Positions 36,368 through 45,674 of a stretch of 64,000 nucleotides of DNA are shown one piece after another. The DNA is taken from assembly GCF_024380015.1 (NCBI RefSeq), contig NZ_CP101509.1:372001-436000 (forward strand), read 5' to 3'. The position numbers and the translations under genes were made by a program. Position 1 is the first letter of the stretch. Each line of letters starts with the position of its first letter. Source of the DNA: Photobacterium atrarenae. Its GTDB lineage: Bacteria > Pseudomonadota > Gammaproteobacteria > Enterobacterales > Vibrionaceae. Below the pieces are notes generated by a model, which saw nothing but the letters and a program-made list of their open reading frames with translations, was not told the DNA's origin and did no database searches.

Positions 36368-37738
36368 ATGCCTGAGACACTGAGCTGTTTTAAAACCTAT
36401 GATATCCGGGGGAAGTTGGGCGAAGAGCTCAATCCGGACATCGCTTATCGCATTGGTCGTGCATACGGTGAATACTTACAGCCGAAAACCGTCGTGCTCG
36501 GGGCTGATATTCGCCTCTCCTCGGAAGCGCTGAAACAGGCCCTGGCAAATGGGCTGATGGACGCCGGTGCCAATGTGCTCGACTTGGGCTTAACCGGCAC
36601 TGAAGAAGTCTACTTTGCGACATTTTTTCTCAATGTCGATGGCGGGATCGAAATAACGGCCAGCCATAACCCCAAAAACTATAACGGGATGAAGCTGGTT
36701 CGCGCCGGCAGCCAGCCTATTTCTGGAGATACCGGCTTGCATGATATCCAGCGCCTGGCTGAAGCAAACTGCTTTTCTCCTGTTCGCCGGCGGGGCACTT
36801 ACCAACGGCATCACCTTCTGCCCGCATATATCACACATATCCTCAGCTATATCGATACGCAGCAACTCACCCCCCTGAAATTGGTGGTCAATGCCGGAAA
36901 CGGGGCTGCCGGACATGTGATCGATGCCATCGAAACACAGTTCAAGGCAGAGCAGATCCCGGTGGATTTTATCAAAATCCACCACGAAGCCGACGGCAAC
37001 TTTCCCAATGGTGTTCCCAACCCGCTGCTGCCAGAATGCCGCGCGTGTACTGCCGATGCCGTCAAGGCCCATGGCGCTGATATGGGTATCGCCTGGGACG
37101 GTGACTTTGACCGGTGTTTTCTGTTTGATGAAAACGGTCGGTTTATCGAAGGCTACTATATCGTCGGGCTGCTGAGCGAAGCCTTTTTGAAGAAACAGCC
37201 GGGCGCGAAGATCATCCACGACCCACGCCTGACCTGGAATACCATCGACATCGTCACTACGCATGGTGGCCAGTCTGTCCAATCTAAAACCGGTCACGCT
37301 TTTATGAAAGAACGCATGCGCCATGAGGATGCCATCTATGGGGGGGAAATGAGCGCACACCATTATTTCCGTCACTTTGCCTACTGTGACAGCGGCATGA
37401 TCCCCTGGCTGCTCGTTGCGGAGTTGCTCTGTACGACCGGCAAAACGCTATCGGCACTGGTGGACGCCCGTATCGCCGCCTACCCGGCATCTGGTGAAAT
37501 CAACTGTCAGCTCACGCAACCCGAGGCCACGCTCCGGCACGTACTGGATACATATCAAAGCGAGGCGATAGAAACAGACTTTACCGATGGGATCAGTCTG
37601 TCTTTTTCAAACTGGCGTTTTAACCTCCGGCTCTCTAATACCGAACCTGTCATCAGGCTCAATGTAGAGTCCAAAGCAGATATCAACCTAATGCAACAAA
37701 AAACAGCAGAATTACTCGCACTATTACGCAGCATCTAA
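36368..37738 (+). CDS. manB: Phosphomannomutase
   Basis: Interconverts mannose-6-phosphate and mannose-1-phosphate (also called CpsG). The 456-residue alpha-D-phosphohexomutase has the phosphoserine loop [16 protein letters not shown], the Mg-binding loop [13 protein letters not shown], the sugar-binding loop [11 protein letters not shown] and the phosphate-binding loop [14 protein letters not shown]. The assignment to mannose rather than glucose follows from high similarity to CpsG and from direct coupling to manC, two bases upstream. Together manB, manC, gmd and fcl provide a complete route from mannose-6-phosphate to GDP-L-fucose. Confidence 0.96.
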   Translation: MPETLSCFKTYDIRGKLGEELNPDIAYRIGRAYGEYLQPKTVVLGADIRLSSEALKQALANGLMDAGANVLDLGLTGTEEVYFATFFLNVDGGIEITASHNPKNYNGMKLVRAGSQPISGDTGLHDIQRLAEANCFSPVRRRGTYQRHHLLPAYITHILSYIDTQQLTPLKLVVNAGNGAAGHVIDAIETQFKAEQIPVDFIKIHHEADGNFPNGVPNPLLPECRACTADAVKAHGADMGIAWDGDFDRCFLFDENGRFIEGYYIVGLLSEAFLKKQPGAKIIHDPRLTWNTIDIVTTHGGQSVQSKTGHAFMKERMRHEDAIYGGEMSAHHYFRHFAYCDSGMIPWLLVAELLCTTGKTLSALVDARIAAYPASGEINCQLTQPEATLRHVLDTYQSEAIETDFTDGISLSFSNWRFNLRLSNTEPVIRLNVESKADINLMQQKTAELLALLRSI

Positions 37739-37880
37739 TTGTTTACAGGAACACAAGGATCTTTCAGTCACGATTCGAACAACCAAATGACAACTGATGC
37801 TTCGGCTCTGTATTTACACGCAAGATCAACATCTAATCTCTTTCCGAAATTCGTTTCAGCAATATTGAACGGAGCAAGAT

Positions 37881-38786
37881 ATGATTAAAAAATGCTTATT
37901 CCCAGCAGCGGGTTACGGCACCCGATTTTTGCCTGCAACAAAGTCAATTCCCAAAGAAATGATGCCGATTGTGAATAGGCCGCTCATCGAGTACGGCGTC
38001 ACAGAAGCGATAGAAGCCAATATTGAGGACATCTGTATCGTGACCGGGCGAGGCAAGCACGCCATCATGGATCATTTTGATCAAAACTACGAAATTGAGC
38101 ATCATCTTCATGGCTCTACCAAAGAAACATTGCTGACGGATACCCGGCAGCTCATCGATCAAGCAAATTATACCTTTATCCGCCAACGTGAAATGAAAGG
38201 ACTCGGCCATGCGATTCTCACGGGGCGAGAGCTGATCGGCAATGAGCCTTTTGCAGTCATTCTTGCAGACGATCTCTGTGTCAGCCACCACGATAGCGTG
38301 TTATCTCAGATGGTCGAGCTATATAAACAGTTCCGCTGTTCAATCGTCGCTATTGAAGAGGTACCGGATGACGAGGCCCACAAATATGGCATCATCACCG
38401 GCCAGAAAATCAAACAGGACTTGTTCCGCATCGAAAATATGATCGAGAAACCGGAACCCGGTACGGCCCCGAGTAATATGGCAATTATCGGCCGCTATAT
38501 TCTGACTCCTGATATCTTCAAAATCCTGGAGCAAACGCCCCCCGGCAAGAACGGCGAGATCCAAATTACCGATGCCCTGTTAACACAGGCCAGAAACGGC
38601 TCCGTACTTGCTTACAAATTCAAAGGACAACGGTTTGACTGTGGCTGCGTTGATGGGTTTGTCGCTGCAACAAACTACTGCTACCAACATGTCTATCAAA
38701 CGACACCCGATCAGCTCCCCCAGCAAAAGACAAGCTCAGTCACCAATATTCAACCAGGTATTAATCCACTCATTTCTAATGGTTAA
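37881..38786 (+). CDS. galU: UTP-glucose-1-phosphate uridylyltransferase
   Basis: Makes UDP-glucose from UTP and glucose-1-phosphate. The 301-residue product has the nucleotide-binding loop FPAAGYGTRFLPATKSIPKE, the VILADDLCV metal/substrate site and the family block YIFRQREMKGLGHAI with small changes. UDP-glucose would feed the initiating transferase and any glucosyl or galactosyl transfer in the repeat unit. A gap of 142 bp separates it from manB, so it may have its own promoter. It could serve the whole cell rather than only this polymer. Confidence 0.95.
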   Translation: MIKKCLFPAAGYGTRFLPATKSIPKEMMPIVNRPLIEYGVTEAIEANIEDICIVTGRGKHAIMDHFDQNYEIEHHLHGSTKETLLTDTRQLIDQANYTFIRQREMKGLGHAILTGRELIGNEPFAVILADDLCVSHHDSVLSQMVELYKQFRCSIVAIEEVPDDEAHKYGIITGQKIKQDLFRIENMIEKPEPGTAPSNMAIIGRYILTPDIFKILEQTPPGKNGEIQITDALLTQARNGSVLAYKFKGQRFDCGCVDGFVAATNYCYQHVYQTTPDQLPQQKTSSVTNIQPGINPLISNG

Positions 38787-38861
38787 ATCAAGTGATACGC
38801 AGGTACTTTCCTTTCACATCGCGATTTATCAACGATCAACAATATCAGTCAGAGGTGATTT

Positions 38862-39746
38862 ATGATACGAGATTTTTTTCTGGCCCTCTTTAAAATGATG
38901 CCACAGAAATTACATATCTGGTTAAGATTCAGATACCACGTTGGATACTTCCCTTCATTCAAAAACCCCAGAAGCTATAACGAGAAGCTCCAGCTGAGAA
39001 AGTTATACGATAAGAACCCCTTATATCCGATTTGCTCCGACAAACTGGCAGTCAGAAACTATGTCACAGAAAAGATCGGCAGCCAGTACCTGGTACCTCT
39101 TTTATATGAAGGCGATGATATTAATAAAGAAGTGCTGGCGTCACTCCATGAAGATTATGTGGTGAAACCAACCCATGACTCCGGGAGCGCCTGCATTGTT
39201 CAGCAGGAGGACCACCCCGATTTGGACGCCGTCGTCAGCCAAACCAAACGGGCATTGAACAACGACTTTGGCAAAGAAACGTTAGAGAATTGGTATTCTG
39301 ACATCAAACCAAGAGTCCTCATTGAAAAAATGCTGAAGAACGCAGACGGAAAAAGCCCCGACGATTTTAAATTTCATGTGTTCAATAGTGACGGCGAGTG
39401 CAAAATCATCTTTTCCATCGATTACGACAGACACAAAAACCATAGCCGCACTTTTTATAATGAAGACCTGGAAGTGCTCCCATTCAGTGCAGGGGAATGC
39501 GCCAATTATTTCTTACCCATCAAACATCTGGATAACTATGAGGAAATGCTGGACGTCGTCAAAAAGCTGGCTGCTGATTTTGACTATGTCCGAGTCGACC
39601 TCTACAACCTGGACGGAAAAATCTATTTTGGCGAGCTGACTTTCGCCCCGCAGTCAGGCTTTTTAAATTTCAGTGATTTCGAATCGGACTATCAGCTGGG
39701 AAGCTATTGGAAAATGTCTCCCAAGCAACCTCACTTTTCTTACTAG
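38862..39746 (+). CDS. TupA-like ATP-grasp protein
   Basis: A 294-residue protein of the ATP-grasp TupA family, often found in capsule and teichuronic acid loci. Visible marks are the N-terminal FRYHVGYFPSFKNPRSYNEKL, KLAVRNYVTEKIGSQYLVPL, the ATP-site VVKPTHDSGSACIV, IEKML and DDFKFHVFNSDG, and the metal-site VRVDLYNLDGKIYFGELTFAP. ATP-grasp enzymes join a carboxylate to an amine or similar group, so a plausible job is adding an amino acid or amide to a sugar acid. No uronic acid gene is visible here, so the acceptor is unknown. It is the last gene of the exopolysaccharide locus, followed by a terminator hairpin. Confidence 0.82.
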   Translation: MIRDFFLALFKMMPQKLHIWLRFRYHVGYFPSFKNPRSYNEKLQLRKLYDKNPLYPICSDKLAVRNYVTEKIGSQYLVPLLYEGDDINKEVLASLHEDYVVKPTHDSGSACIVQQEDHPDLDAVVSQTKRALNNDFGKETLENWYSDIKPRVLIEKMLKNADGKSPDDFKFHVFNSDGECKIIFSIDYDRHKNHSRTFYNEDLEVLPFSAGECANYFLPIKHLDNYEEMLDVVKKLAADFDYVRVDLYNLDGKIYFGELTFAPQSGFLNFSDFESDYQLGSYWKMSPKQPHFSY

Positions 39747-39790
39747 CTCTCTCTTTCACTTCCGGCAACACATCTGTGCACCAGTACCCG

Positions 39791-39819
39791 ACCAAAGCCA
39801 ACATCCTGTTGGCTTTGGT
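39791..39819. terminator. Strong hairpin closing the exopolysaccharide locus
   Basis: ACCAAAGCCAACA (39791-39803), loop TCC, TGTTGGCTTTGGT (39807-39819): a perfect 13-bp stem, 44 bases past the TupA-like gene and 41 bases past the end of the convergent Crp-like gene. The U tract is weak on both strands. Its place between convergent genes suggests a shared bidirectional terminator. Confidence 0.7.
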
Positions 39820-39860
39820 CGTTGGGACTCCAGGCAGGCGGCATCAAGCCCCGCGCTTTC

Positions 39861-40616
39861 CTACCTTTCATCTGGTGCGAGGATATCCTCGACAAATGCC
39901 TTCAGCCCGGCAGCATCCAGCAGATTGATTTTTTTATACCCGACCTCAATCAAGCCCTGTTTTTCAAGCACCTTCAACGAGCGACTCAACGTTTGCCGCG
40001 TCGTTCGTGCCAGAACCGCCAGTTTATCCTGGGTATAGAAAATCGTCGGCACCGGATCCGACGATTCGCTGTTTAACTGGGCAATCAGTAAGAGTAATTG
40101 CGCCACACGCCGCTCATGGCTCAGTATTGACGCATCGGTGGTCCAGCGCATTAACAGGCGAAATCGATCACTGATCATATGGATCGCCAACCGATACAAT
40201 TCCGGATGCCGATCCGCCGCTTCACGGACATGACGGCAAGGAATCGCCACCACTTTACATTTGGCTGAGCTATAAAAGTGATACGGCGACGGGCGTTCAT
40301 CAAAACACCCCAGCCAGGTTACCCAATTGCCGGGGCCAAGTACCGCAATACATGCTTCCTCCCCCTCTGCGTTGCTACTGGCAATTTCGATATAGCCTTC
40401 GACCACCAGCCGCAAATGGCTGAGTTCCTGATAGGCGGAATTGAGCAACGTTGGCACGGTGTACTTTTCATATTTCGCATGATGGCTCAGCGCAACAATC
40501 GCATCCGATGACAAGCCTTGCAGCAATTCATGTTGCTGCAACTGACCCAGCACACTTATGCCTTTGTGAAATGCATTTTTTTTCTGCGGGGTCTGAGATT
40601 GTATAGAATTTACCAT
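39861..40616 (-). CDS. Crp/Fnr family transcriptional regulator
   Basis: A 251-residue regulator with an N-terminal cyclic-nucleotide-binding-like barrel (about 25-140: VVEGYIEIASSNAEGEEACI, VLGPGNWVTW) and a C-terminal Crp-type winged HTH (about 170-240: YTQDKLAVLARTTRQTLSRS, LKVLEKQGLIEV). It has no FNR-type Cys cluster at the N-terminus. The cAMP-contact residues of CRP are not conserved in DERPSPYHFYS, so its effector is probably not cAMP. It is divergent from a secreted protein gene 76 bp away and may regulate that gene and the next one. Confidence 0.88.
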   Translation of the reverse strand: MVNSIQSQTPQKKNAFHKGISVLGQLQQHELLQGLSSDAIVALSHHAKYEKYTVPTLLNSAYQELSHLRLVVEGYIEIASSNAEGEEACIAVLGPGNWVTWLGCFDERPSPYHFYSSAKCKVVAIPCRHVREAADRHPELYRLAIHMISDRFRLLMRWTTDASILSHERRVAQLLLLIAQLNSESSDPVPTIFYTQDKLAVLARTTRQTLSRSLKVLEKQGLIEVGYKKINLLDAAGLKAFVEDILAPDER

Positions 40617-40692
40617 TCTCCACGTCCATGCGCTGTTAGGGTTGTTAACAACATGTTACATCGCTTGCACATCAATGGACAGGAGAGCGCAC

Positions 40693-42072
40693 ATGAGAAA
40701 AACCATCCACCTCACACTATCATTAATCTTCACAACAGGAGCGCTGGCACTCAGTACCGCAGTACTGGCAGAGCAAACAGCACAAGACACGCAAACCGCA
40801 GCGTACCAGCCGTTGCCCGGCGAACGTAACTGCCTGTTCCGATACGGCCCGGTTTCTGCTGACCCTTACATTAATGTGGCCTACCCAGATGCAGGCGTGC
40901 AGTATTGGGGCGCTGCATTTACCGTCCCTGAAGGCGCCAGCCTATACTTGGAAGGGCAATTTCCACACTCCCGTTATATGTCGCTGATCAGCTACGACGA
41001 ATATGGCCGTCCCATCCAGTCTCTTGCGGATTACCTGATAGAGCCGACGCCCGGTCATACCAATCCGTTCCGCGAAGGTGCGAAGCGCAACAGCAACCAG
41101 CGTGATTACCAAGTTCGCATCACCAACACGCCGCCAGACAACGACTACACCAAGGGGATTAAACGAACCAATCAGACGGATAACCTGCTCCATGCGCCTC
41201 GCTCGCCTGCCAATCAGCAGGTCATGATTTACCGTATTTATGCTGAAGACAAAGGTCACGGCGTCACTGCAGGTGTGTCTTTACCCATTCCGGTAGTGAA
41301 AACCGCGCAAGGTGACACCCTGAAAGGCAAAGCAGCCTGTGATTACATTCAGGCCGAACAGCCACTGCGCGCAAAACTCAGCGCACTGGGCGTCAGCGTG
41401 GGTCAATATCGCGCCCTGATTAACCAGCCGGACAAGCCCGATACCCATCCTGCTACGAACCCTTCGACCTGGCACATTCAGCTTGATCGGGAAAGCCTGC
41501 TGGGGATCTATACCGGCAATATCAATCCAAACTCTCGCCGCAGTGAAGGCGGTTTCTATCCGAATCTGGATAACAACTATATTCGGACCGTCATTAACCG
41601 TAAGCACGGCCCGGTATATGTCCTGCGCGCCAAAGCGCCGACAACCCCCAAAACATACCAGGGTGATCTAACAATGGGCAGCGGCCAACTCCGGTACTGG
41701 TCGGTCTGCTCCAACAAGAGCCTGGCCGTTACCAAGGTCAATGACTGCCTGTATGATGAACACATCCCGGTAGATAACAATGGCTATTACACCATTGCTA
41801 TCAGCCGGGCCGCCGATCGCCCACGCAACGCCTATGCCCAATGTGGTGTCGGCTGGCTACCAATGGCAGATGATGGAGACGGCCTGTTCGACCAAGACGC
41901 CTCCATCGTCCAAATCCGCCATATGCTGGCCGATGCCAACTTCAGCCAGGCGATTCAGCAAATTGAGTTCGACAAAGATATCGCCAACGTCATGGGCGAG
42001 TTCTACCCCAATACCTTCTATACCACCACCAACAACTTCGAGTTGATGTTTCCCTGCCCACTTGAGGGCTAG
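40693..42072 (+). CDS. Secreted protein of unknown function
   Basis: A 459-residue protein I do not recognise by name. It has a Sec signal peptide (about 1-26, cleaved near AVLA-EQ), no lipobox and no further membrane helices, so it is probably periplasmic or exported. The sequence is rich in Tyr, Asn and Pro, with blocks such as YINVAYPDAGVQYWGAAFTV, FPHSRYMSLISYDEYGRPIQ and YRIYAEDKGHGVTAGVSLPI that read like a conserved folded domain, and four Cys in the second half that could pair. The ATG at 40693 has AGGAGAG before it. It lies between a divergent Crp-like regulator and a small outer-membrane-like protein. Confidence 0.7.
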   Translation: MRKTIHLTLSLIFTTGALALSTAVLAEQTAQDTQTAAYQPLPGERNCLFRYGPVSADPYINVAYPDAGVQYWGAAFTVPEGASLYLEGQFPHSRYMSLISYDEYGRPIQSLADYLIEPTPGHTNPFREGAKRNSNQRDYQVRITNTPPDNDYTKGIKRTNQTDNLLHAPRSPANQQVMIYRIYAEDKGHGVTAGVSLPIPVVKTAQGDTLKGKAACDYIQAEQPLRAKLSALGVSVGQYRALINQPDKPDTHPATNPSTWHIQLDRESLLGIYTGNINPNSRRSEGGFYPNLDNNYIRTVINRKHGPVYVLRAKAPTTPKTYQGDLTMGSGQLRYWSVCSNKSLAVTKVNDCLYDEHIPVDNNGYYTIAISRAADRPRNAYAQCGVGWLPMADDGDGLFDQDASIVQIRHMLADANFSQAIQQIEFDKDIANVMGEFYPNTFYTTTNNFELMFPCPLEG

Positions 42073-42192
42073 TGCTTCACGGCAACATACCGGCTCACCT
42101 CAGAAAACCGAGGTGAGCAGGCTTGCAACCTCCCTGAGAACAATGAGCGCGACAGGAATAGCGCGATCCAATGACGTGTAAGGAAACGAATC

Positions 42193-42858
42193 ATGATCAA
42201 GAAAACTCTATTAGCAGTACTCTGCCTGACGATGCCGGTTACCGATGCCATGGCGACAATCAACTACTTTGGCGATAAGGATGACCCGACCTCGGTGACT
42301 TCATTTATCGGCATGCGTACCGGCACCAACGGCTATGGCGCTATCGGTCAGCTTGGGATCAAGCCCGATCAAAGCCACTGGGCACACAACAGCTTCCTGC
42401 AATTAAAAGATGATTTTGAAACAGCCCACCTACGGCACTTTTCACTGTACAAGCGATCCGGAACCGGGCTGTTTCTTGATGCCCAGCACAACAACAGCGG
42501 ACGGTTTGATGTCAACCGGGCATCACTGGGACTTATCCAGATCATCCCGGTCGGTGAGACAATCCGCGTCAATCCAGCCATTTTATATGGCGAGACCTGG
42601 ACCACGGACAAGCAAATCGAGCAACGCGCTTTTCCCGATACGCCTATCGCGACCCTGTACACTTTCGTGAAATGGCAGATCCACGACGGCTGGTTCCTCA
42701 ACCTGGTGCCGCAATATACCTACAGCACCAGTGGAAGGAATATCCGGTTGTTCGAAATGACCACCCAACTGGGATATAACATCTCGCCTCAAACCAGTAT
42801 GTCAATCAACGCCGATGATGAGGACGAAGTCTGGCTGACCATCAAGCATGCGTTGTAA
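42193..42858 (+). CDS. Small exported beta-rich protein, possibly an outer-membrane barrel
   Basis: A 221-residue protein of unknown function. A signal peptide (about 1-21, cleaved near AMA-TI) is followed by alternating polar and aromatic strands (FLQLKDDFETAHLRHFSLYK, GWFLNLVPQYTYSTSGRNIR) typical of an 8- to 10-strand outer-membrane barrel. The C-terminus ends in HAL rather than Phe, so the barrel assignment is tentative. It follows the larger secreted protein by 120 bp on the same strand and may be co-expressed, perhaps under the divergent Crp-like regulator. A strong hairpin lies about 70 bp downstream. Confidence 0.6.
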   Translation: MIKKTLLAVLCLTMPVTDAMATINYFGDKDDPTSVTSFIGMRTGTNGYGAIGQLGIKPDQSHWAHNSFLQLKDDFETAHLRHFSLYKRSGTGLFLDAQHNNSGRFDVNRASLGLIQIIPVGETIRVNPAILYGETWTTDKQIEQRAFPDTPIATLYTFVKWQIHDGWFLNLVPQYTYSTSGRNIRLFEMTTQLGYNISPQTSMSINADDEDEVWLTIKHAL

Positions 42859-42930
42859 TCCAAACACATACGCTTTCGGGGTGCACCAATCCCGCGGAGT
42901 CCCATTGTTGCGACACGCTTCGCGAACCCG

Positions 42931-42954
42931 CCAGCCAGCCTCCCGGCTGGCTGG
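42931..42954 (+). terminator. Terminator-like hairpin
   Basis: CCAGCCAGCC (42931-42940), loop TCCC, GGCTGGCTGG (42945-42954): a perfect 10-bp GC-rich stem about 70 bases past the small exported-protein gene, followed by TTGAAG. The rest of the 309-bp gap (42859-43167) shows no gene. It probably carries the promoter of the next transporter near its right end. Confidence 0.65.
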
Positions 42955-43167
42955 TTGAAGGCTGACATCCCAGCGTTCCGCTCCCGCTAGCTTACGCTGC
43001 CACTTTCATGGGCCTTAGAGAATTACAACGTCATCAGTAACAAACCCAGCCAGTTACCAATGCCAACAAATGCTTTTCAGCACATCATCGCTTATTCCCT
43101 TTCACCGCTATGATTTTGGCCCGGCGTATGGAATATTCTTTTAAAATTCAACACTCAAGGATGAACC

Positions 43168-44106
43168 ATGATAGAACGCATCACGCAGCTATTTCCGCTG
43201 TGGGCGGTTGCCTTTTCACTGTGCGCTTTTTTGCAGCCCGCTTTATTTGTCGATCTGAAAAGCCAGATCGTGCCACTACTGACGATCATCATGCTCGCCA
43301 TGGGCGTGACCCTGTCACCGAAAGACTTTACCAACGTGATCAAACACAAAGTCGCCGTCGGTGTCGGCGTCGCCTTACAGTTTGGCATCATGCCACTGGC
43401 CGCCCTGGGGATCAGCCATTTGATGGGCCTGAGTACCGAGCTGACCGTTGGCATGGTGCTGGTCGGCAGTGTGGCCGGTGGCACCGCTTCCAACGTGATG
43501 GCGTTTCTGGCCAAAGGCGATGTCGCGTTGTCCATTTCCATGACCGCCATTTCCACTTTGATCGGTGTGGTGCTGACGCCCCTGCTGGTCGCACTCCTCG
43601 TCGGACAAAGCGTCGATGTCCCTACTGGCGCCATGCTGCTCAGCCTGGTCAAAATCGTCTTCGCCCCGGTCCTTCTCGGGCTGGTGATCAATACTCTGGC
43701 ACGCAAGCAAGTCGATAAAGTCCAGCCCCTGCTGCCACTGATCTCCATGGCTGCGATTGTGCTGATTATTGCGATTGTGGTCGCGCTCAATGCCGACAAC
43801 CTCAGCCGCATCGGACCACTGGTCGCCCTGGCGGTGATGCTACATAATGGGTTGGGTCTGCTGTGCGGGTATCTCGCCTGCCGGTTGCTGAAATTTGAAG
43901 AAAAAGTCTGCCGGACGATTGCGCTGGAGGTCGGGTTACAAAACTCCGGGCTGGCCACAGCGCTGGCGATGAAGTTCTTTACCCCGGCAGCCGCAGTGCC
44001 CGGCACCATCTTCTCGATCTGGCATAACATCTCCGGGTCGATCCTGGCCGGTTTCTGGTCCAAACGTCAGGGTTCAAAAGCTACGCCGCAAGATACCGTT
44101 GCCTGA
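43168..44106 (+). CDS. Bile acid:sodium symporter family transporter (BASS)
   Basis: A 312-residue membrane protein with nine to ten helices of the BASS family. Marks are AMGVTLSPKDF, the crossover helices GSVAGGTASNVMAFLAKGDV, the downstream EVGLQNSGLATALAM and the motif GTIFSIWHNISGS. Bacterial members move organic anions such as pantoate or keto acids with sodium and rarely bile acids; the substrate here is unknown. It is a single-gene unit, with a terminator hairpin before it and an intrinsic terminator right behind. Confidence 0.9.
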   Translation: MIERITQLFPLWAVAFSLCAFLQPALFVDLKSQIVPLLTIIMLAMGVTLSPKDFTNVIKHKVAVGVGVALQFGIMPLAALGISHLMGLSTELTVGMVLVGSVAGGTASNVMAFLAKGDVALSISMTAISTLIGVVLTPLLVALLVGQSVDVPTGAMLLSLVKIVFAPVLLGLVINTLARKQVDKVQPLLPLISMAAIVLIIAIVVALNADNLSRIGPLVALAVMLHNGLGLLCGYLACRLLKFEEKVCRTIALEVGLQNSGLATALAMKFFTPAAAVPGTIFSIWHNISGSILAGFWSKRQGSKATPQDTVA

Positions 44107-44128
44107 TCATTTCACTGGCAACCACCAA

Positions 44129-44155
44129 AAACGGGCGCATCTGATGCGCCCGTTT
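44129..44155. terminator. Intrinsic terminator between convergent genes
   Basis: AAACGGGCGCAT (44129-44140), loop CTG, ATGCGCCCGTTT (44144-44155), followed on the plus strand by ACTTTTC and on the minus strand by T-rich sequence. The perfect 12-bp stem lies between the BASS carrier and the convergent MFS gene and probably stops transcription from both sides. Confidence 0.85.
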
Positions 44156-44165
44156 ACTTTTCTCC

Positions 44166-45605
44166 CTAATTCGACAGGACACTCGCCCGGCGGTCACCCC
44201 GGACCAGCCAGACCGCCGGCAGGACACACGCCAGCGTGACCAGGGTTAAGCCCATCAACACCGGCTGAAATGTTGCCGAATGTACGTCCTTCACATACAG
44301 TATCGCAACCATCGCCGGCCCGACAGAGGCACCCAGCAAGGTCAGGATCCGTGATAACGCACTGGCATCCGGGGTTTGTGTGGGCTCCAAGTCATGATAG
44401 GCATGCGACATCCCCAACAAGGTCAACAACCCAATGCCGGCCCCACGCAGGACCATGGTCAACGCGATGAGGGGAGCGCTTCCCTGAATGTCCGGCCACA
44501 GAAACGGTACGGTTCCCAGGACAGCAAGGCCGCAGCCCAGCAACGCGGTATTCCCGACGCCAAACCGCTCACACAGGGTTTTTAGGTAGGGACGGGAAAT
44601 CAACGCCCCGAGGCCATGTGCACCGACCCATACACTGGCCAGCCATTCACTGTGTCCAAATCCCTGAATGAACATCAGGGGCAGCGCAAACAGTCCACCG
44701 TAAAAACTGATACTCGAGAGAAACAGCAGCCCCATCGAGGCACCAAAGGATCCCACACTAAAAACCTGTAACCGGATCAGCGACTGCTCGCCCCGTTTTC
44801 GTGTATGCCGCACAAACAGGAACAGCAAGCCAGCCCCGATTAAAGATGCCCCCGCAGTTTCAAGCCAGTGCCCCCCTCCCTGGCGGCCCAGATCAGACAA
44901 GGACGACAGGCTGAACATCAACAAGATCAGTGCCGGTGCGAGTACCATAAACCCAAGCCCGTCAAACCGGTGGTTCGCCTGTGAAGGCGCGCCAGGCTTC
45001 CGCACTTGCTGCAGATCATCTTTAGCGATCATCATCCAGCCCAGCACAATGGCCACCAACCCAATCGGCAGGTTGATATAGAAAATCATCCGCCAGTCGC
45101 CTATATGAAGGAGGTATCCCGCCAGCAGCGGCCCGGCAATCGGGGCCAGGACCGTCGGCACCGCCATCGTCGCCATCGCCGTTTTCAGCAGCGGTTTCCC
45201 CACGGTGTGGACCAAAACAGTCTGCATTACGGTCATCAGGATCCCGGCCCCGACCCCCTGTACAGCGCGGCTCACCAGCAGCCAGTTGATTGTGGGCGAG
45301 ACGGAACACAACCCGGAGCCTAAAGTGAAAATCACCAGCCCGGTGATCCAGAATGTTTTTGCCCCCCACTGCCGAGTTGCCCAGGCACACACCGTCACCG
45401 TCACGGCAGCAACCAGGGTATACAGCACTGAAACCCACTGTATTTGGGTGACAGACGCTGAAAGGCTGGCTGACAGATCCGGCAGCGCCACCCCCAGAAT
45501 CGTGGCATCGATCAGCGGTAAACAAACCCCGAAGATCAAACTGACGATGACCCAACGCTGTTCACGGCTGAACGCCGTATTATTTCTATCACTCTGATTT
45601 TTCAT
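44166..45605 (-). CDS. MFS transporter, DHA2 (EmrB/QacA) drug-efflux type
   Basis: A 479-residue major facilitator with 14 predicted helices. Family marks are FGVCLPLIDATILGVALPDL in helix 1, the motif A-like region near WATRQWGAKTFWITG, and the antiporter motif C region IAGPLLAGYLLHIGDWRMIF, which is typical of DHA2 proton-coupled drug exporters. There is no membrane-fusion-protein partner beside it, so it probably exports to the periplasm alone. A divergent AraC-type gene starts about 70 bp away and is the likely regulator. The substrate is unknown. Confidence 0.9.
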   Translation of the reverse strand: MKNQSDRNNTAFSREQRWVIVSLIFGVCLPLIDATILGVALPDLSASLSASVTQIQWVSVLYTLVAAVTVTVCAWATRQWGAKTFWITGLVIFTLGSGLCSVSPTINWLLVSRAVQGVGAGILMTVMQTVLVHTVGKPLLKTAMATMAVPTVLAPIAGPLLAGYLLHIGDWRMIFYINLPIGLVAIVLGWMMIAKDDLQQVRKPGAPSQANHRFDGLGFMVLAPALILLMFSLSSLSDLGRQGGGHWLETAGASLIGAGLLFLFVRHTRKRGEQSLIRLQVFSVGSFGASMGLLFLSSISFYGGLFALPLMFIQGFGHSEWLASVWVGAHGLGALISRPYLKTLCERFGVGNTALLGCGLAVLGTVPFLWPDIQGSAPLIALTMVLRGAGIGLLTLLGMSHAYHDLEPTQTPDASALSRILTLLGASVGPAMVAILYVKDVHSATFQPVLMGLTLVTLACVLPAVWLVRGDRRASVLSN

Positions 45606-45674
45606 GCTAAGCTCCTATCGAACCGATCCGGAGACTATTTATACCCGGCATGAAGCTGAGTGAATTTCGTATAT

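Noticed and set aside
36590..37375. Minus-strand frame of 261 codons opposite manB
   Set aside because: Antisense to a complete phosphomannomutase; no family features.
43155..44063. Minus-strand frame of 302 codons opposite the BASS transporter
   Set aside because: Antisense shadow; the plus-strand gene has clear BASS motifs, an RBS-proximal start and a terminator.
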